From NCBI RefSeq assembly GCF_023278565.1, contig NC_064677.1, positions 7,192,001 to 7,256,000 of the forward strand: a stretch of 64,000 bases of DNA. Reading direction: 5' to 3'. Both the position numbers and the translations under genes were made by a program. Below the pieces are notes generated by a model. That model was given only the letters and a program-made list of their open reading frames with translations. It was not told the origin of the DNA and did no database searches. Shown piece by piece: positions 32,201 through 42,595 of the stretch (within the stretch, counting starts at the first letter, position 1; every line of letters starts with the position of its first letter). This DNA comes from Colletotrichum lupini (lineage: Eukaryota; Ascomycota; Sordariomycetes; Glomerellales; Glomerellaceae).

Positions 32201-34760
32201 ATGTCGGCAATAGCGACTATCACAGACATCGAAACAGCCATGCCTGCTCACGAACTCCCAGTGAATGGCTCAGCGTCAGAAAAGCCAAATATCTCTGAGA
32301 CTGAGGCGACAGGCATCAATGACATCTCTCCCCAAGACACGATTGAGGAGACCGAGCCTCCTCGGAAGCCATCGAAAATACGTTACACGGCGTCCTGTTA
32401 CAATCACAACGGTCAGAACTTTGACTACTCCCAGGATGAGCCATTTCCATCCCAAGTTCCTCCACACGATGAGAAAGCTAAGCCTGTAATTGAGGTCGTC
32501 ACCAACATGAATGTTGGGCTCAAGGGTGACATAAAGCAACCCATCGAAAGGAATCACGAAAACGGTATAATCAAGAAAGAAACAATGAGCGACAAGGCCA
32601 TAAGGGGGATTGGAAGTTCACGCATCATCGTTCATTCCCCGTACTTGTCCGAGCTGATCCGCGACGCCGTCGACTATTATCCTGGGCAAAATCTGACTGG
32701 AGAGACCATCACAATCCACGAACCTTGCGGAGTTCTGCTGCATAACTGGGAGAAATTGGGCCAGATCTATGCTTCTCGGGAGGATTCCCCGGAATTGGTC
32801 ACGGATGGTCAACAGACTAAACTTGAACACTTGGGCGTGTTGCTTGAATATTTGAATCCAATCGTCAAGAGCAAGCTCGAACCCATGCAGAGACGGCTGG
32901 GACAGGACTCGCCAACAACTACTTGGGATGACCTCTGGTATCTACTACGACCTGGTACGCAAAGCTATTGCAAGTGGGACCACCAGTGGATAGGTTGTAT
33001 CGTCGAAGACGCCAAAAAATGCGCCCCGGACGCAGAAGACAATCTCCCAGAACGATGGAAGGTGAAGATTTGGTTCCTCGCGATGCATTGGTCTTACGGA
33101 ACACTGGTCACTGTGACCAATACCATCGACATCTCTAAGTTTGAAGGCGAGAAAAAGGTCGAACATCTGGATGTTTTTCCAGAGAAGTACTCCAAGGGCG
33201 AGCGGAAGAAGGAATTCGAGAGTCGTGGTGATCAGATCTGTGACATGCTCTGGAGGGGGTATCAATATGCCCATTACGATGGCGAGCTGATGAGCAAGAA
33301 GAGGAAAAAGGTATGCAAATACTCATTCTAAACGGACTAAAGTTTAACACCAAATCAGTACAAGGGGAAGATCATTCTCAATGCCTATGGTGATCAAAAT
33401 TACCCAACTTTTGATGAAGACGAGTGGAGTTTCGATTTGGTCTCGGAACCTGCACCTGACCAGGCAAGGCCAACTAACGGTCCTTCGGGTGTACTGCAGC
33501 CCCTATGGCTTGATCCCACGAAAGACTCGAGAGATCCAGTGACAGCGGCTCACAAATTTATCACTTGCCCAGTTGTACCTGGCTTCACTCTTCCAGCGAA
33601 GACCTGGGGTACTGAACACTGCCTCGCTCAAGTCGCCTGGAACCAATTTGCTAACAGTGAATAGTCTCGGCACATGTGGGAAGCATACAAGACCTGGTAC
33701 AGGAGGAAGTACCTGAAGCGATCGTTAGTGGAGAGAAGCTGAAAATTATCAAGGCTCTAGCCGAACGCCAATTGACTGCGAAGCCCTGGTCAGCAGACTA
33801 CATCAAGAACAAGGGTGAAGGAGTCGTCATCCTTCTTCACGGTAAGTACATGTACACTCACTACTCATAGTATGAGCTCAGTATCAATGCTAATAGCCTT
33901 TACAGGGCCTCCTGGCGTGGGAAAAACTTACACAGTCGGTATGTGTGAGTCCTCGTAGATGGCGATGTTGCACTTCTGACAAGATTAGAATCGATTGCTA
34001 TGCGGAAGAGGCAGCCATTGATCAGCCTCACGATATCTGATTTACGCACCCAAGATGCGTCCGTAGAAGAGGAACTGACTAGGTGGTTCAAGATGGCCGA
34101 CAAATGGCGCGCCATTCTTCTCATAGACGAGTGTGACGTCTTCCTCGAGCGGCGCGAGAAGAAGGACATTGAGCGCAACGCAATCGTATCGGGTACGTTT
34201 ATGTATCATCGGCGCAATGCGTGTGTGAGACTTCTACTGACTGCCCTCATACAATAGCCTTCTTACGAAAGATAGAGTACTTTGGAGGTCTTCTGTTTCT
34301 CACAACCAACAGAGTCGGCCACATTGATGACGCCTTCATGTCTCGTGTCCACGCTGTTATTGGTTTCGATCCGCTGGATGGTGCACGTCGTGAAAAGATT
34401 TGGGATAGTCTTCTTGCGAAGCTCAACCGCGAGCGAAAGGGGGCAATTCGCATCAGCAATGGTGCTAAGAAATTTTTGAAGACACCCGAGGTGCTTGAGT
34501 ACACGGATTGGAACGGTCGTGAGATTCGCAACGCCTTTCAAACAGCCATCGCGCTTGCCGAGTATGAGGCTAAAGATGCCTCGGACTACGACCAGACGCA
34601 GGAGATCATTGTGGAGGCCGAACACTTCAAAGAAGTGATGGCAATGAATAAATCCTTCCGATCCTATATGGACAGCATCAAGCTCTCCACTGAGGGGGAA
34701 CGGGCGTATTCAGCTGCGTGGAGGAACGACTCCTGGAACGCTGAAAGCAAAGGAAATTAG
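32201..34760 (+). CDS. Fungal AAA+ ATPase (DUF7025-type N-terminus)
   Basis: Six exons (32201-33310, 33359-33608, 33665-33841, 33906-33938, 33989-34192, 34258-34760) give 758 residues with all phases closing. The long N-terminal half, with conserved-looking VHSPYLSELI, WDDLWYLLRPG and YNPF-like segments, belongs to the large fungal family of orphan AAA+ proteins. The ATPase core has Walker A GPPGVGKT (513-520), Walker B ILLIDECD (Asp570/Glu571), sensor-1-like FLTTNR and the Arg-containing FMSRVH region. The Walker A motif is encoded by an exon of only 33 nt. A C-terminal helical lid (YTDWNGREIRNAFQTAIALA) is typical. No substrate is known for this family. It lies inside the qut cluster but lacks the operator, so co-regulation is doubtful. 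Confidence 0.86.
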
Positions 34761-35573
34761 ACCAAACTTGCGATCCGCGATCACGACAGGTTCAAATACT
34801 TTCATTGGTTATATCTCATTACAGCTCGAATAACTTTGGACTCGCCATAATTACAAATTCTGGCTTTCTCTGCAATTTTACAGGTTCCAATTGCGGCCTT
34901 TGGCATATGGAAGCGCTGTCTGTCACTGCTCTTCCCGGATTGGCAGGCATGTAATTAGATCTTTTGTTCTATCCTTATGCTCATATCCTTAGTTTGAACC
35001 CCGCGACCACTCATAATTATGAAAATTGCAGCGACCAGTGACATCAATTTGGTTGCTGAAGTGGGCAATCTAGGCGGCAAAGATCTTAGCCGCCCGAGAT
35101 CGGACACTCACGTATGCTGCATTTCAGAATATTGCCTATAGTGGTCGAGAGAAACATTGTAGAACACTTCAAACATGGCCGAGTACCTCTCTGCCCAAGA
35201 CACTGCAATGAGACTCGTATCATTCATAACTTATTTTTGAGTGTATTCATTAGCAGATTATAAGAAGAACATCAGTCGTTTCGCATTTGTCTTAAGCACA
35301 CAGTTAGAGAAGTTTGGTTGCAGGGCAGCATGGCAGCTATCGCTGTATTACATACCTCCATTGACGCATTTCCCTAGTAAGTACATGCAGCTAGTGGGGC
35401 TTTGACCACGCATTCTGTCCATGTGCCTCTAGTTACTCTGTATTTTGAATACTGTGAAACGCTGCGAGGAATCTACCTAATTGATCAAAGTGGTTTCTAT
35501 GGCTGTCTCCATCGAATCAATTATTCAATGTTCCTGCGGGCCTGTTATCAGTCACACCGAGTAGGCTGGCAAG
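34761..35573. other. Promoter region of qutA
   Basis: This contains a candidate QutA operator at 35075-35092. The rest is AT-rich and shows no gene. Confidence 0.5.
35075..35092 (+). promoter_or_regulatory. Candidate QutA operator before qutA (autoregulation)
   Basis: The sequence is CGGCAAAGATCTTAGCCG, a CGG-N12-CCG dyad 481 bp before the qutA ATG. Its right half CTTAGCCGC is identical over 9 bp to the sites before qutC and qutB. Confidence 0.65.
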
Positions 35574-37882
35574 ATGGCCTCCTTTCCACCCAAGCGACAA
35601 TCTAGGGGCAAAGACGATGATGGCCTATCACCAACGACCTCGCGACGAACGAAAAGGAACAAGGCCGACGCTACAGAAGAATCCGACGAAGGGAAAACAG
35701 CACGAGGAAAAGTCAGATTACGCGTTACCCGAGCCTGCAACGAATGCCGAAGGCGTAAAGACCGATGCGATGGGATCCGCCCCTCATGCAATTCCTGCCT
35801 GAGCATCGGACGTAGCTGTAGCTACGGGCCTGCGAAGAAACGTGGGCTGCGCACTGGATACGTAAGAGCTCTTGAGCTACTTCTTGGCATGATAGTCATC
35901 ACTATCGACGACGCTGATGACTGGCTGGCTGCGATACTCGATGGTGAAGAACGACGACCGAAGTTCGGGTTACAAGATTTGAGTCTGCTGATTTCCTCCA
36001 AAACGGATGTCACTGATACACTGGCGGAGTCTTGGAGGACAAGCACCACTTCGAAGACAGTGGAGAGACTTCTCTCTGTCGATGAACCTGCAGAAAGCCT
36101 CGAAGATGGCGAAGCCTTCAAGAAGTTCGAGTCAGGCATCAGGGAGGCCACCAAACTCGCAGCCAAGTTCTCGGCAGACCAGATCCCTAACGTTGACAAC
36201 GGACCAGACATGGTAACTCCCGCATATACCAACGCCAGCCAACCCGACTACTCACCGACTGGAACAATCACTCTATCGAAACAGGATATCGATTCGACTC
36301 TCTCACTCTATTCGCATCAGCCGACTTTCCCTCAAAATGCCTCGGTCATGCCACAGGTCCCAACACCACAACGCCACTCCTCCCCGCCACAGATCCCTCC
36401 AAATTGGGCACAGCTACTGGACGTGTACTTCGCCAACACACATTCATGGCTACCCGTGGTGCAGAAGCACGATCTTATGCGATTGGTCTACCTCAAAGCC
36501 AATAACGATGAGGATGCCAACACATCAAATGCTATAATACATAGCGGGGATCCCTGCTTTCTCTGGACAGTCATGGCCTATTCCCTGCGCCAGTCGGGAT
36601 CTTTGGAGCTTTCAAAGGCCTTCCTCGAGTCAGCGACAGATATTCTAGCCAAAGACAATGGAAAGTATGAGATCGGTCACATACGAGCCATACTCATTGT
36701 GGCACTTATTCGACTGGAAGAGCAAGACATTGGAGCCGCGTGGCTCGCAATCGGCCAAGCCACATACTCAGCTACCATGTCGTTTCTCACTGTCATTAGC
36801 GATGGGCCCTTGCAGAAAGACGAGGGCACACGGCGAACACTTATGTGCGTCTTTGTCCTTGACACGCTCATCGCAAGCTTGGCAAAGTCACGGCCATATC
36901 TCGACTCCTCGGACGCACAGCGCTTTGGCTTGCTTGTCACAGAGTCCATGGAAGAATGGGAGCCATGGCATTCAAAAGATTTGGATGACCAGGCGCAGCC
37001 GCCGAGCCACACTCCAGGACTGACATTGAGCACGTTCAATTCCTTCTTTCTTCTTGTTTCCATTCTAAATGATATTGTGAGACTCGAGATGAGAAGAGAC
37101 AATATTGGCCGTTATTATCATATCATCAGGGACTTTGAAGAATGGAGGAAGCGTCGTCTGCCGGACTATGGAAATCAGCATGATGTCGCAAACACGCCAC
37201 AGGATACGAATCTTCGTCTCGCTTGTGCCAGTATTTCCGAGACTCTTACGACACAAGGGCAACGCCTTGAGGGTACACCATATGGAGTGCCCAGCAAGGG
37301 ATCCCCGGAAATGCTTGTTCAAGAGCAATCTCTTCTTCAACTTCTCGACACAACCAAGACATTTCGCATGCCTCCGACATCGATAGCCTTTCTCAATAGC
37401 CTCGAAGCCGCTTATGAATACCGAATGAATAGCACACAGGGGCTCGGAGGATCTCTTGGGGATTTGCAATCCTTAAAGACGGCCCTTGCTGATGCCCAAA
37501 AGAGAATCTCCCGGAGACACAGCCCTCCTACAACTTCTCGCAGTGAAATCGCCGAAAGCGAGCCAGCGGTAATGGAAGCCATAGCAGAATCCACATCTGC
37601 TCATCAATCGGACCTGCGGCAGTTTCAACCAGAAGCGCAAGTGAGCTTCAGTGAACTTATGGACACTGCGACGGAGAACATTGGCGGTGAACTCTTCATG
37701 AGCCTCGCTGATCTCGACTCAGCTGATTGGTAAATACGCGAACATTTTGCATATCGTATTTGATGGGGTATCTAACAAGTGGAAATAGGTCGGCAAATCC
37801 ACCAGAGTTCATGCAGCATCTCGGAGTTGTAGGCGACATGGCGACGGATATCCAGTCATTCTTTGACCAAGAGCCCGGGTGA
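35574..37882 (+). CDS. qutA: Zn2Cys6 transcription activator QutA / QA-1F
   Basis: Exons 35574-37729 and 37789-37882 give 749 residues. A Zn2Cys6 binuclear cluster spans C55-C82 (CNECRRRKDRCDG, then CNSCLSIGRSC) with the normal Cx2Cx6Cx6Cx2Cx6C spacing. It is followed by KKRGLRTGYVRALELLLG, a linker shared with QutA and QA-1F and the main reason for the name. The middle region begins WAQLLDVYFANTHSWLPVVQKHDL, the start of the fungal-specific regulatory domain, and acidic stretches close the C-terminus. It should activate the qut genes when quinate releases it from QutR. The neighbours qutC downstream and qutR upstream agree. The CGG-N12-CCG sites in the cluster fit a dimeric Zn2Cys6 binder. 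It is somewhat shorter than Aspergillus QutA (about 825). Confidence 0.9.
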
Positions 37883-37954
37883 AGTTGGGTCTTTACCAAA
37901 CTCATCTAATTCTTCGGACTTGCGGAATATGCAGTAGACGCCAATGGCATAGAC

Positions 37955-37972
37955 CGGAACTACGCTTAGCCG
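37955..37972 (+). promoter_or_regulatory. Candidate QutA operator before qutC
   Basis: The sequence is CGGAACTACGCTTAGCCG, a CGG-N12-CCG dyad in the 304-bp interval between qutA and qutC, 214 bp before the qutC ATG. The right half is identical to the qutA and qutB sites. Apart from this site I see nothing in 37883-38186. Confidence 0.65.
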
Positions 37973-38186
37973 CCTTCTTGAACTGCCATTTTTGACATCA
38001 CCCGGGTCTTGCACAGCTTACTAACTTTGGGTGAAGTGCGGGGTCAATGGCATTGACGGATGATTGATCATTTAGCATCGAACCAACAGTTTCGAACACA
38101 TATGGTCTTGCTACGGGGCTTGTTCGCCACGACGATACCCAATCTCTCGTCTCAAAGCACAGCCGTCACCGTCGCCACGTCCAACC

Positions 38187-39209
38187 ATGACTGCTTTCCG
38201 ACCCGCCATACTCTCTGCGTCTCTCGGCCGCGCCTGGATCCACGATTTTGACAAGAAGGCCACTGAGGCAGCAAAGTATGGTTTCGAAGGCATCGAGATA
38301 TTCTACGAGGACCTCGAATATGTTGCCAAAAAGCTCCATGACATCGATCAGCCTACCCCGGAGCACCTCCTTTCCGCCGCAGAGCATATCTGTAAGGTAC
38401 TCGAAGAGCTGAAGATCACAATCATCGGTCTACAGCCATTCCTTTTCTACGAAGGTCTTTTGGATAGAGATCAACATGCCCGACTCATCGAGAAGATTAA
38501 GCTGTGGTTCAAGTTGGCCAAGACCCTGGGGACCAACACGATCCAGATACCCGCCAACTTCCTCCCCGCCGACCAGCTAACTGGTGACATGGATGTCATC
38601 GTTGCCGATTTAGTCGAACTCGCAGATCTGGGTCTCAAGCAAGACCCGCCCATCCGGTTTGCGTACGAGAGTTTATGCTGGAGCACGCATGTCGACACAT
38701 GGGAGAAGTCCTGGGAGGTTGCCACGCGCGTCGACCGCCCAAACTTCGGCCTCTGCCTCGACACCTTCAACATCGCCGGCCGCGTCTGGGGTGATCCGGC
38801 ATCTCCGTCCGGGAAGACCCCAAATGCAGATGCAGACTTGAAGGCATCGATGGAGAGGTTGGCGCAGAGCGTCGATTTGGAAAAGGTGTTTTACATCCAG
38901 GTTGTTGACGCCGAGCGGATGGAACAACCTCTCGTAAAAGGCCATCCTTTCCACGTGGACGGCAATCCGTCGCGGATGATGTGGTCGAGAAATGCGAGAA
39001 CGTACATGTATGAGACGGATCGCGGGGCTTACTTGCCGGTTGAGGAGGTTGCTCGGACACTCATTGAGGAACTCGGGTATAAGGGGTGGGTGTCGATGGA
39101 ACTATTCTCACGAACAATGGCGGGAGAGCATAAGGAGGTGCCTGAGGAGCATGCGCGAAGAGGCATTGAAGCCTGGAAGAAGCTTGTAAAGCGATTCAAC
39201 CTGAATTGA
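38187..39209 (+). CDS. qutC: 3-dehydroshikimate dehydratase
   Basis: This intronless gene of 340 residues is colinear with QutC/QA-4. The enzyme removes water from 3-dehydroshikimate to make protocatechuate, joining quinate breakdown to the beta-ketoadipate pathway. It has a single TIM-barrel of the xylose-isomerase-like/AP-endonuclease-2 superfamily. Metal-ligand candidates are Glu in FEGIEIFYEDLE (strand 2), Glu in RFAYESLCW (strand 5), Asp in FGLCLDTFNI with following His/Asn, and Glu in WVSMELFSRTM (strand 8). The C-terminus EHARRGIEAWKKL is typical of the family. It does not carry the second glyoxalase-like domain seen in some bacterial enzymes. It converges on qutB with 103 bp between stops. 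Confidence 0.95.
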   Translation: MTAFRPAILSASLGRAWIHDFDKKATEAAKYGFEGIEIFYEDLEYVAKKLHDIDQPTPEHLLSAAEHICKVLEELKITIIGLQPFLFYEGLLDRDQHARLIEKIKLWFKLAKTLGTNTIQIPANFLPADQLTGDMDVIVADLVELADLGLKQDPPIRFAYESLCWSTHVDTWEKSWEVATRVDRPNFGLCLDTFNIAGRVWGDPASPSGKTPNADADLKASMERLAQSVDLEKVFYIQVVDAERMEQPLVKGHPFHVDGNPSRMMWSRNARTYMYETDRGAYLPVEEVARTLIEELGYKGWVSMELFSRTMAGEHKEVPEEHARRGIEAWKKLVKRFNLN

Positions 39210-39312
39210 AGCTACGTGTAATTAGCAGTATATTCCACAAGCATGTCACTCTTGACTGGTATTCATATTTCAGCCAGAATCTCAGTTGTTCAAGACATAA
39301 ACGTCAACTTGC

Positions 39313-40221
39313 TCAGGAGTTGATCCCCGGACTATTGTCAGCCGCCTCCAATAGAACCTTCCACGCTGCGTCCTTGTCAAGTTCCTTCACTCTCTCCTCC
39401 CCAGCCCAAAGCTTCCACTGCTCCTCGATCTGGTACCCAATAACATGCGTCCCCTCTACCGAGGGCCACCCAAGGCTCTCCGCTAGTTTGATCATCCTCG
39501 TCCGCCGCGGCTTGAAGCACATATCCAACAAGACTCCCTTCTCCGGCCGTGAAAGGAAGTTCTCTAGAGATGCTCTTACCACCATCTCAGACGCCGATGT
39601 AGGTTCAAAATCGGGGACCGTTCCGACCACGTAGTACGGTGTCTCCAGCGTCTTCGACTCCCCTTCTTTGACATGAACAATCTTGGGAGCGGGAGACAGA
39701 CGTTGAGCATCGCGCTGAAGATCGGAGACTTCTCCATCATCTCTGTTCAGAACATAGATCACAGAGGCCTTGAAGAATGTATGCAGAGCATACACCGCGG
39801 CACGACTCGCGCCGCCAGCACCCACAATCAACGCAGGCTTTCCCTCTACCGGACCCCGCCCTTCGCCCTTTTCGAGAAGACACCCCTTTACACCCAGCCA
39901 ATCCGTGTTCGTCCCCCTCAGCCTCGCCGGGTTCGACGGGTCGCGGTAGACGTTGTTGCAGGCGCCAATGGTGGTGGCGAGGGGGTCTAGGGCATCGAGC
40001 CGGGGCATGACTGTATTTTTATAGGGCATCGTGACGACGAGGCCTGCCGTTGAGTCTTTACGTGCCAGGAGGACGAGGTCTTCGATCGTGTTACATTCGG
40101 TGGCGTGGAAGGTCCAGGGGAGAGAGAGGGATTTCGCGATGGCGTTGTGCATTGGGGGCGCGATTGAGTGGCCGACGCCGATGCCTACTAGGTGGATGGT
40201 TTTGTCGTCTGCCGATGCCAT
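39313..40221 (-). CDS. qutB: Quinate dehydrogenase
   Basis: This is an intronless gene of 302 residues, the first enzyme of the pathway (quinate to 3-dehydroquinate, also shikimate to 3-dehydroshikimate, NAD-dependent). Family marks are GVGHSIAPPMHN near residue 15, catalytic Lys in VVTMPYKN, Asn/Asp in GACNNVYRD and NTDWLG, the cofactor loop VGAGGASRAA, and a C-terminal Gln in GYQIEEQWKLW. The HSIAPPMHN substrate loop and GACNN (SDHs have GAVNT) are typical of fungal QutB/QA-3 and differ from both other SDH copies in the window. The cofactor strand ends YVLNRDD, with an acidic residue after Arg that favours NAD over NADP. Its promoter carries the QutA operator 215 bp upstream. Confidence 0.93.
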   Translation of the reverse strand: MASADDKTIHLVGIGVGHSIAPPMHNAIAKSLSLPWTFHATECNTIEDLVLLARKDSTAGLVVTMPYKNTVMPRLDALDPLATTIGACNNVYRDPSNPARLRGTNTDWLGVKGCLLEKGEGRGPVEGKPALIVGAGGASRAAVYALHTFFKASVIYVLNRDDGEVSDLQRDAQRLSPAPKIVHVKEGESKTLETPYYVVGTVPDFEPTSASEMVVRASLENFLSRPEKGVLLDMCFKPRRTRMIKLAESLGWPSVEGTHVIGYQIEEQWKLWAGEERVKELDKDAAWKVLLEAADNSPGINS

Positions 40222-41166
40222 TTCGACTGACTGAAGGAAATGAAGTGTGATTTGCTTATGACGAGATGTGATGCTCTGTGAAAAAGCCGAGAAGACGATG
40301 AATACAATTTACTTATAGAAACAAGGTGCCTACAATCGCTGCTAATTTTGTAGACGTCACACAAGGTAAGTGCTGTTCAAACATGAGCCCCGCGTTGAGA
40401 AGCTTCAACAGTGTCCATGTGTAAGCTGCCGCTGGCGGGTGAGACCTTAGCCGCTATGTTGACAGCTAAGGTCCCAGCTGGAACTGCCCCAAAATCCCCC
40501 GTGTTGGCCAATGCGGAGTAAGAAAGAGTGGCTGGAGGTATTTCATTCATTTCAGAAGGTCTACCGGTGCCGGGCCATTGAAACAGGCAAATGAAGTTTC
40601 ACATCTCATTCACGCTCGCCTAAAGTATGATACTACGTCGATTCCCATTAGGCAATGAAAAGCCTGGCACTCTCGGTCTCGAGAGTCCATGCTGATCACC
40701 AGTCTGTATTGTGGTTTCCGTCTTCAGCGCGGAACTAGGTGGGGGGAAGCACTAACATCAACTCAATCTTGGCCCTACAAGACAATCCCAAGACCAGAAA
40801 GGCTGCATGAGACAAGTTGGGTCATCTTACTGATGAATGCCAAAACATGTGATCATTTTTAAACGAGATGGTCTGTTCATATTCATACTTAAGGGTCAAA
40901 AAATTCGGACTTTTGCTCGCCAAAAAGCGCAGTTAAGCTGGATGCCGTTAGTAGCAAGGGCTGAGAGCTGAGCGCGGGTAAAGCCGGCGGGAACCGATCG
41001 CGGGCTGTTTTCGTCTGACATGTCAGCTTCTGAATATCTGCCATACTTAATTGCACGTCCAGACTCGAGGTAACATCAATATTGTATACCCAAGACTTGA
41101 CCAAAAACAGCTGTTCAACTCTGACATTTTACATCATCATTATAACGTTGCCTTCGAGTGCCTCAG
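40222..41166. other. Promoter region of qutB and of the unknown protein gene
   Basis: This divergent interval holds a candidate QutA operator (40436-40453) and an overlapping inverted repeat (40443-40473). The rest shows no gene. Confidence 0.5.
40436..40453 (+). promoter_or_regulatory. Candidate QutA operator before qutB
   Basis: The sequence on the plus strand is CGGGTGAGACCTTAGCCG, a CGG-N12-CCG dyad 215 bp upstream of qutB (minus strand). Its 9-bp right half CTTAGCCGC matches the qutA and qutC sites. GACCTTAGC (40443-40451) also forms a perfect inverted repeat with GCTAAGGTC (40465-40473). Confidence 0.65.
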
Positions 41167-42006
41167 ATGGCCCTTGGTCTACGACACATCGGTGGGCGTC
41201 ACGCCCTCGCCCTAGCAGCAGCGATCCCATGCGCCTTAGTCGTAAAACACGGTTGGGAGGTCTACACAAGTATTCGAGCGGTTTACACGCGACGGGTGGT
41301 CTCTGGTAGTGGCCTTTCAGAAAACTTCAAACAATCGCATACTCTCAAGACTCTAGTAAATCCCAGAGGACATGCCTCATCAGCAGACAGGCTAGCTCTA
41401 GATTTAGACCTACCCAAGAACGCAAGAGACTTAAGCGACGAAGTATTATTGGCGACTTTCATCCATGGGTTTTTTGCGGGCAAGGTTTTGGCAATTGAGA
41501 GGCTTCTGCTGCAGACGGCACGGCCGACTTTGGTGTCCTACGCTGGTGAGTCGCCAATCTCGTGACCACTCGTCAGGAGTGACCAAGTTCCTGACAGGAT
41601 TATAGGACTCAATCCGATTTCGGCGTCAAACCAGATATGGAAAACTGAAGAATTTTCATGCGAGACACTCCCACCAGTGCATTCCGTAGTCTTTGGCACG
41701 TTTCAAGTCAGCCACGTCAAGCTCATCGATTCCGAAGAGTCACAAGCGGAGCCGGAAACAGAAAGTAGCGTTGACTTTGTATTCGGGAAAGACATCAGTC
41801 AATTTGCAGGTGCTCATCGGTTCAGCATTGTCAGAAGTTCTGAAAATCCAGCAAGAGTCAAAGTCGTCTATGAATCAACGGCTTGCAACCCGACTCGAAA
41901 TCACCACCTATCCGGAATCCTATTGCAGTTCCACAGCTTGTACGCAATGCTGCTGTTCCGTGAGGGGGCATCGGAAATCTTGCGAATGCCTGAGCTGAGT
42001 GCGTAA
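41167..42006 (+). CDS. Fungal protein of unknown function
   Basis: Exons 41167-41545 and 41606-42006 join in frame through a 60-nt GTGAGT...TATAG intron to 259 residues. The start is the ATG giving MALGLRHIGG; a preceding in-frame GTG is not a likely start. A short hydrophobic segment (HALALAAAIPCALVV) sits at residues 11-25 and could be a membrane anchor. The C-terminal half is rich in beta-strand (SSVDFVFGKDISQFAGAHRFSIV) and ends in an amphipathic helix (ILLQFHSLYAMLLFREGASEIL). I do not recognise the family with certainty; similar proteins are common in ascomycetes near secondary-metabolite genes. It is followed by an AflR-like factor and a laccase, which could form a unit with it. Confidence 0.75.
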
Positions 42007-42595
42007 TCACTGCCAGGGTGGGAATTGGAGGATGGCATTCTGGATTCTAAGTACCTAAGTCTGGGTATTGAGTAGCAGGCTGGAATGATTTGTAACAACA
42101 TGGCTTCTTCATGTAAGAGCCGGGCGGACTGTAAAAGATACCGATAACCATCTCACCACTGCAATTGATCATTAGAATGAACCTGCAAAGTTAGCCTAAC
42201 TTCATGTATGAAAACACATCATCTTTTTGCTCGAAAAGGGTCCATGAATAGGGCAATACGTTAGAGTTTGTTCAAGTTAAATACACAATGCTACTTACAC
42301 CCGGCTTGCCCGATGATCTATGATCGTCCTTGGGCCCGGATGCTACTTCGGGAGCGGGGAACGCGACGCCCTCCGTGGAGGTGGATCGATCGGATATTAT
42401 GAGCCAATCATTGTGGACTAAAGTCTCCGATAGGACAAATTACTCGGAAACCCTCCGCGGCTTTGTTTAATCTGTTGACTTCCTGTTCCTTTCATATCAG
42501 TCGTCATTGCTCAACTTTCCTCAGCTCATTGTCCGTATATCTCTTGACCGGAAACATACATATCCGAGTTTATAGCGCATCTTTATTGGTGAACA
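42007..42595. other. Promoter region of the AflR-like factor
   Basis: This interval has a CCAAT motif near 42405 and several CGG/CCG triplets, including a near-miss CGG-N13-CCG around 42125. No gene was seen. Confidence 0.4.

Noticed and set aside
42120..42145. CGG-N13-CCG before the AflR-like gene as an operator
   Set aside because: Spacing is off by one and the invariant CTT is missing.
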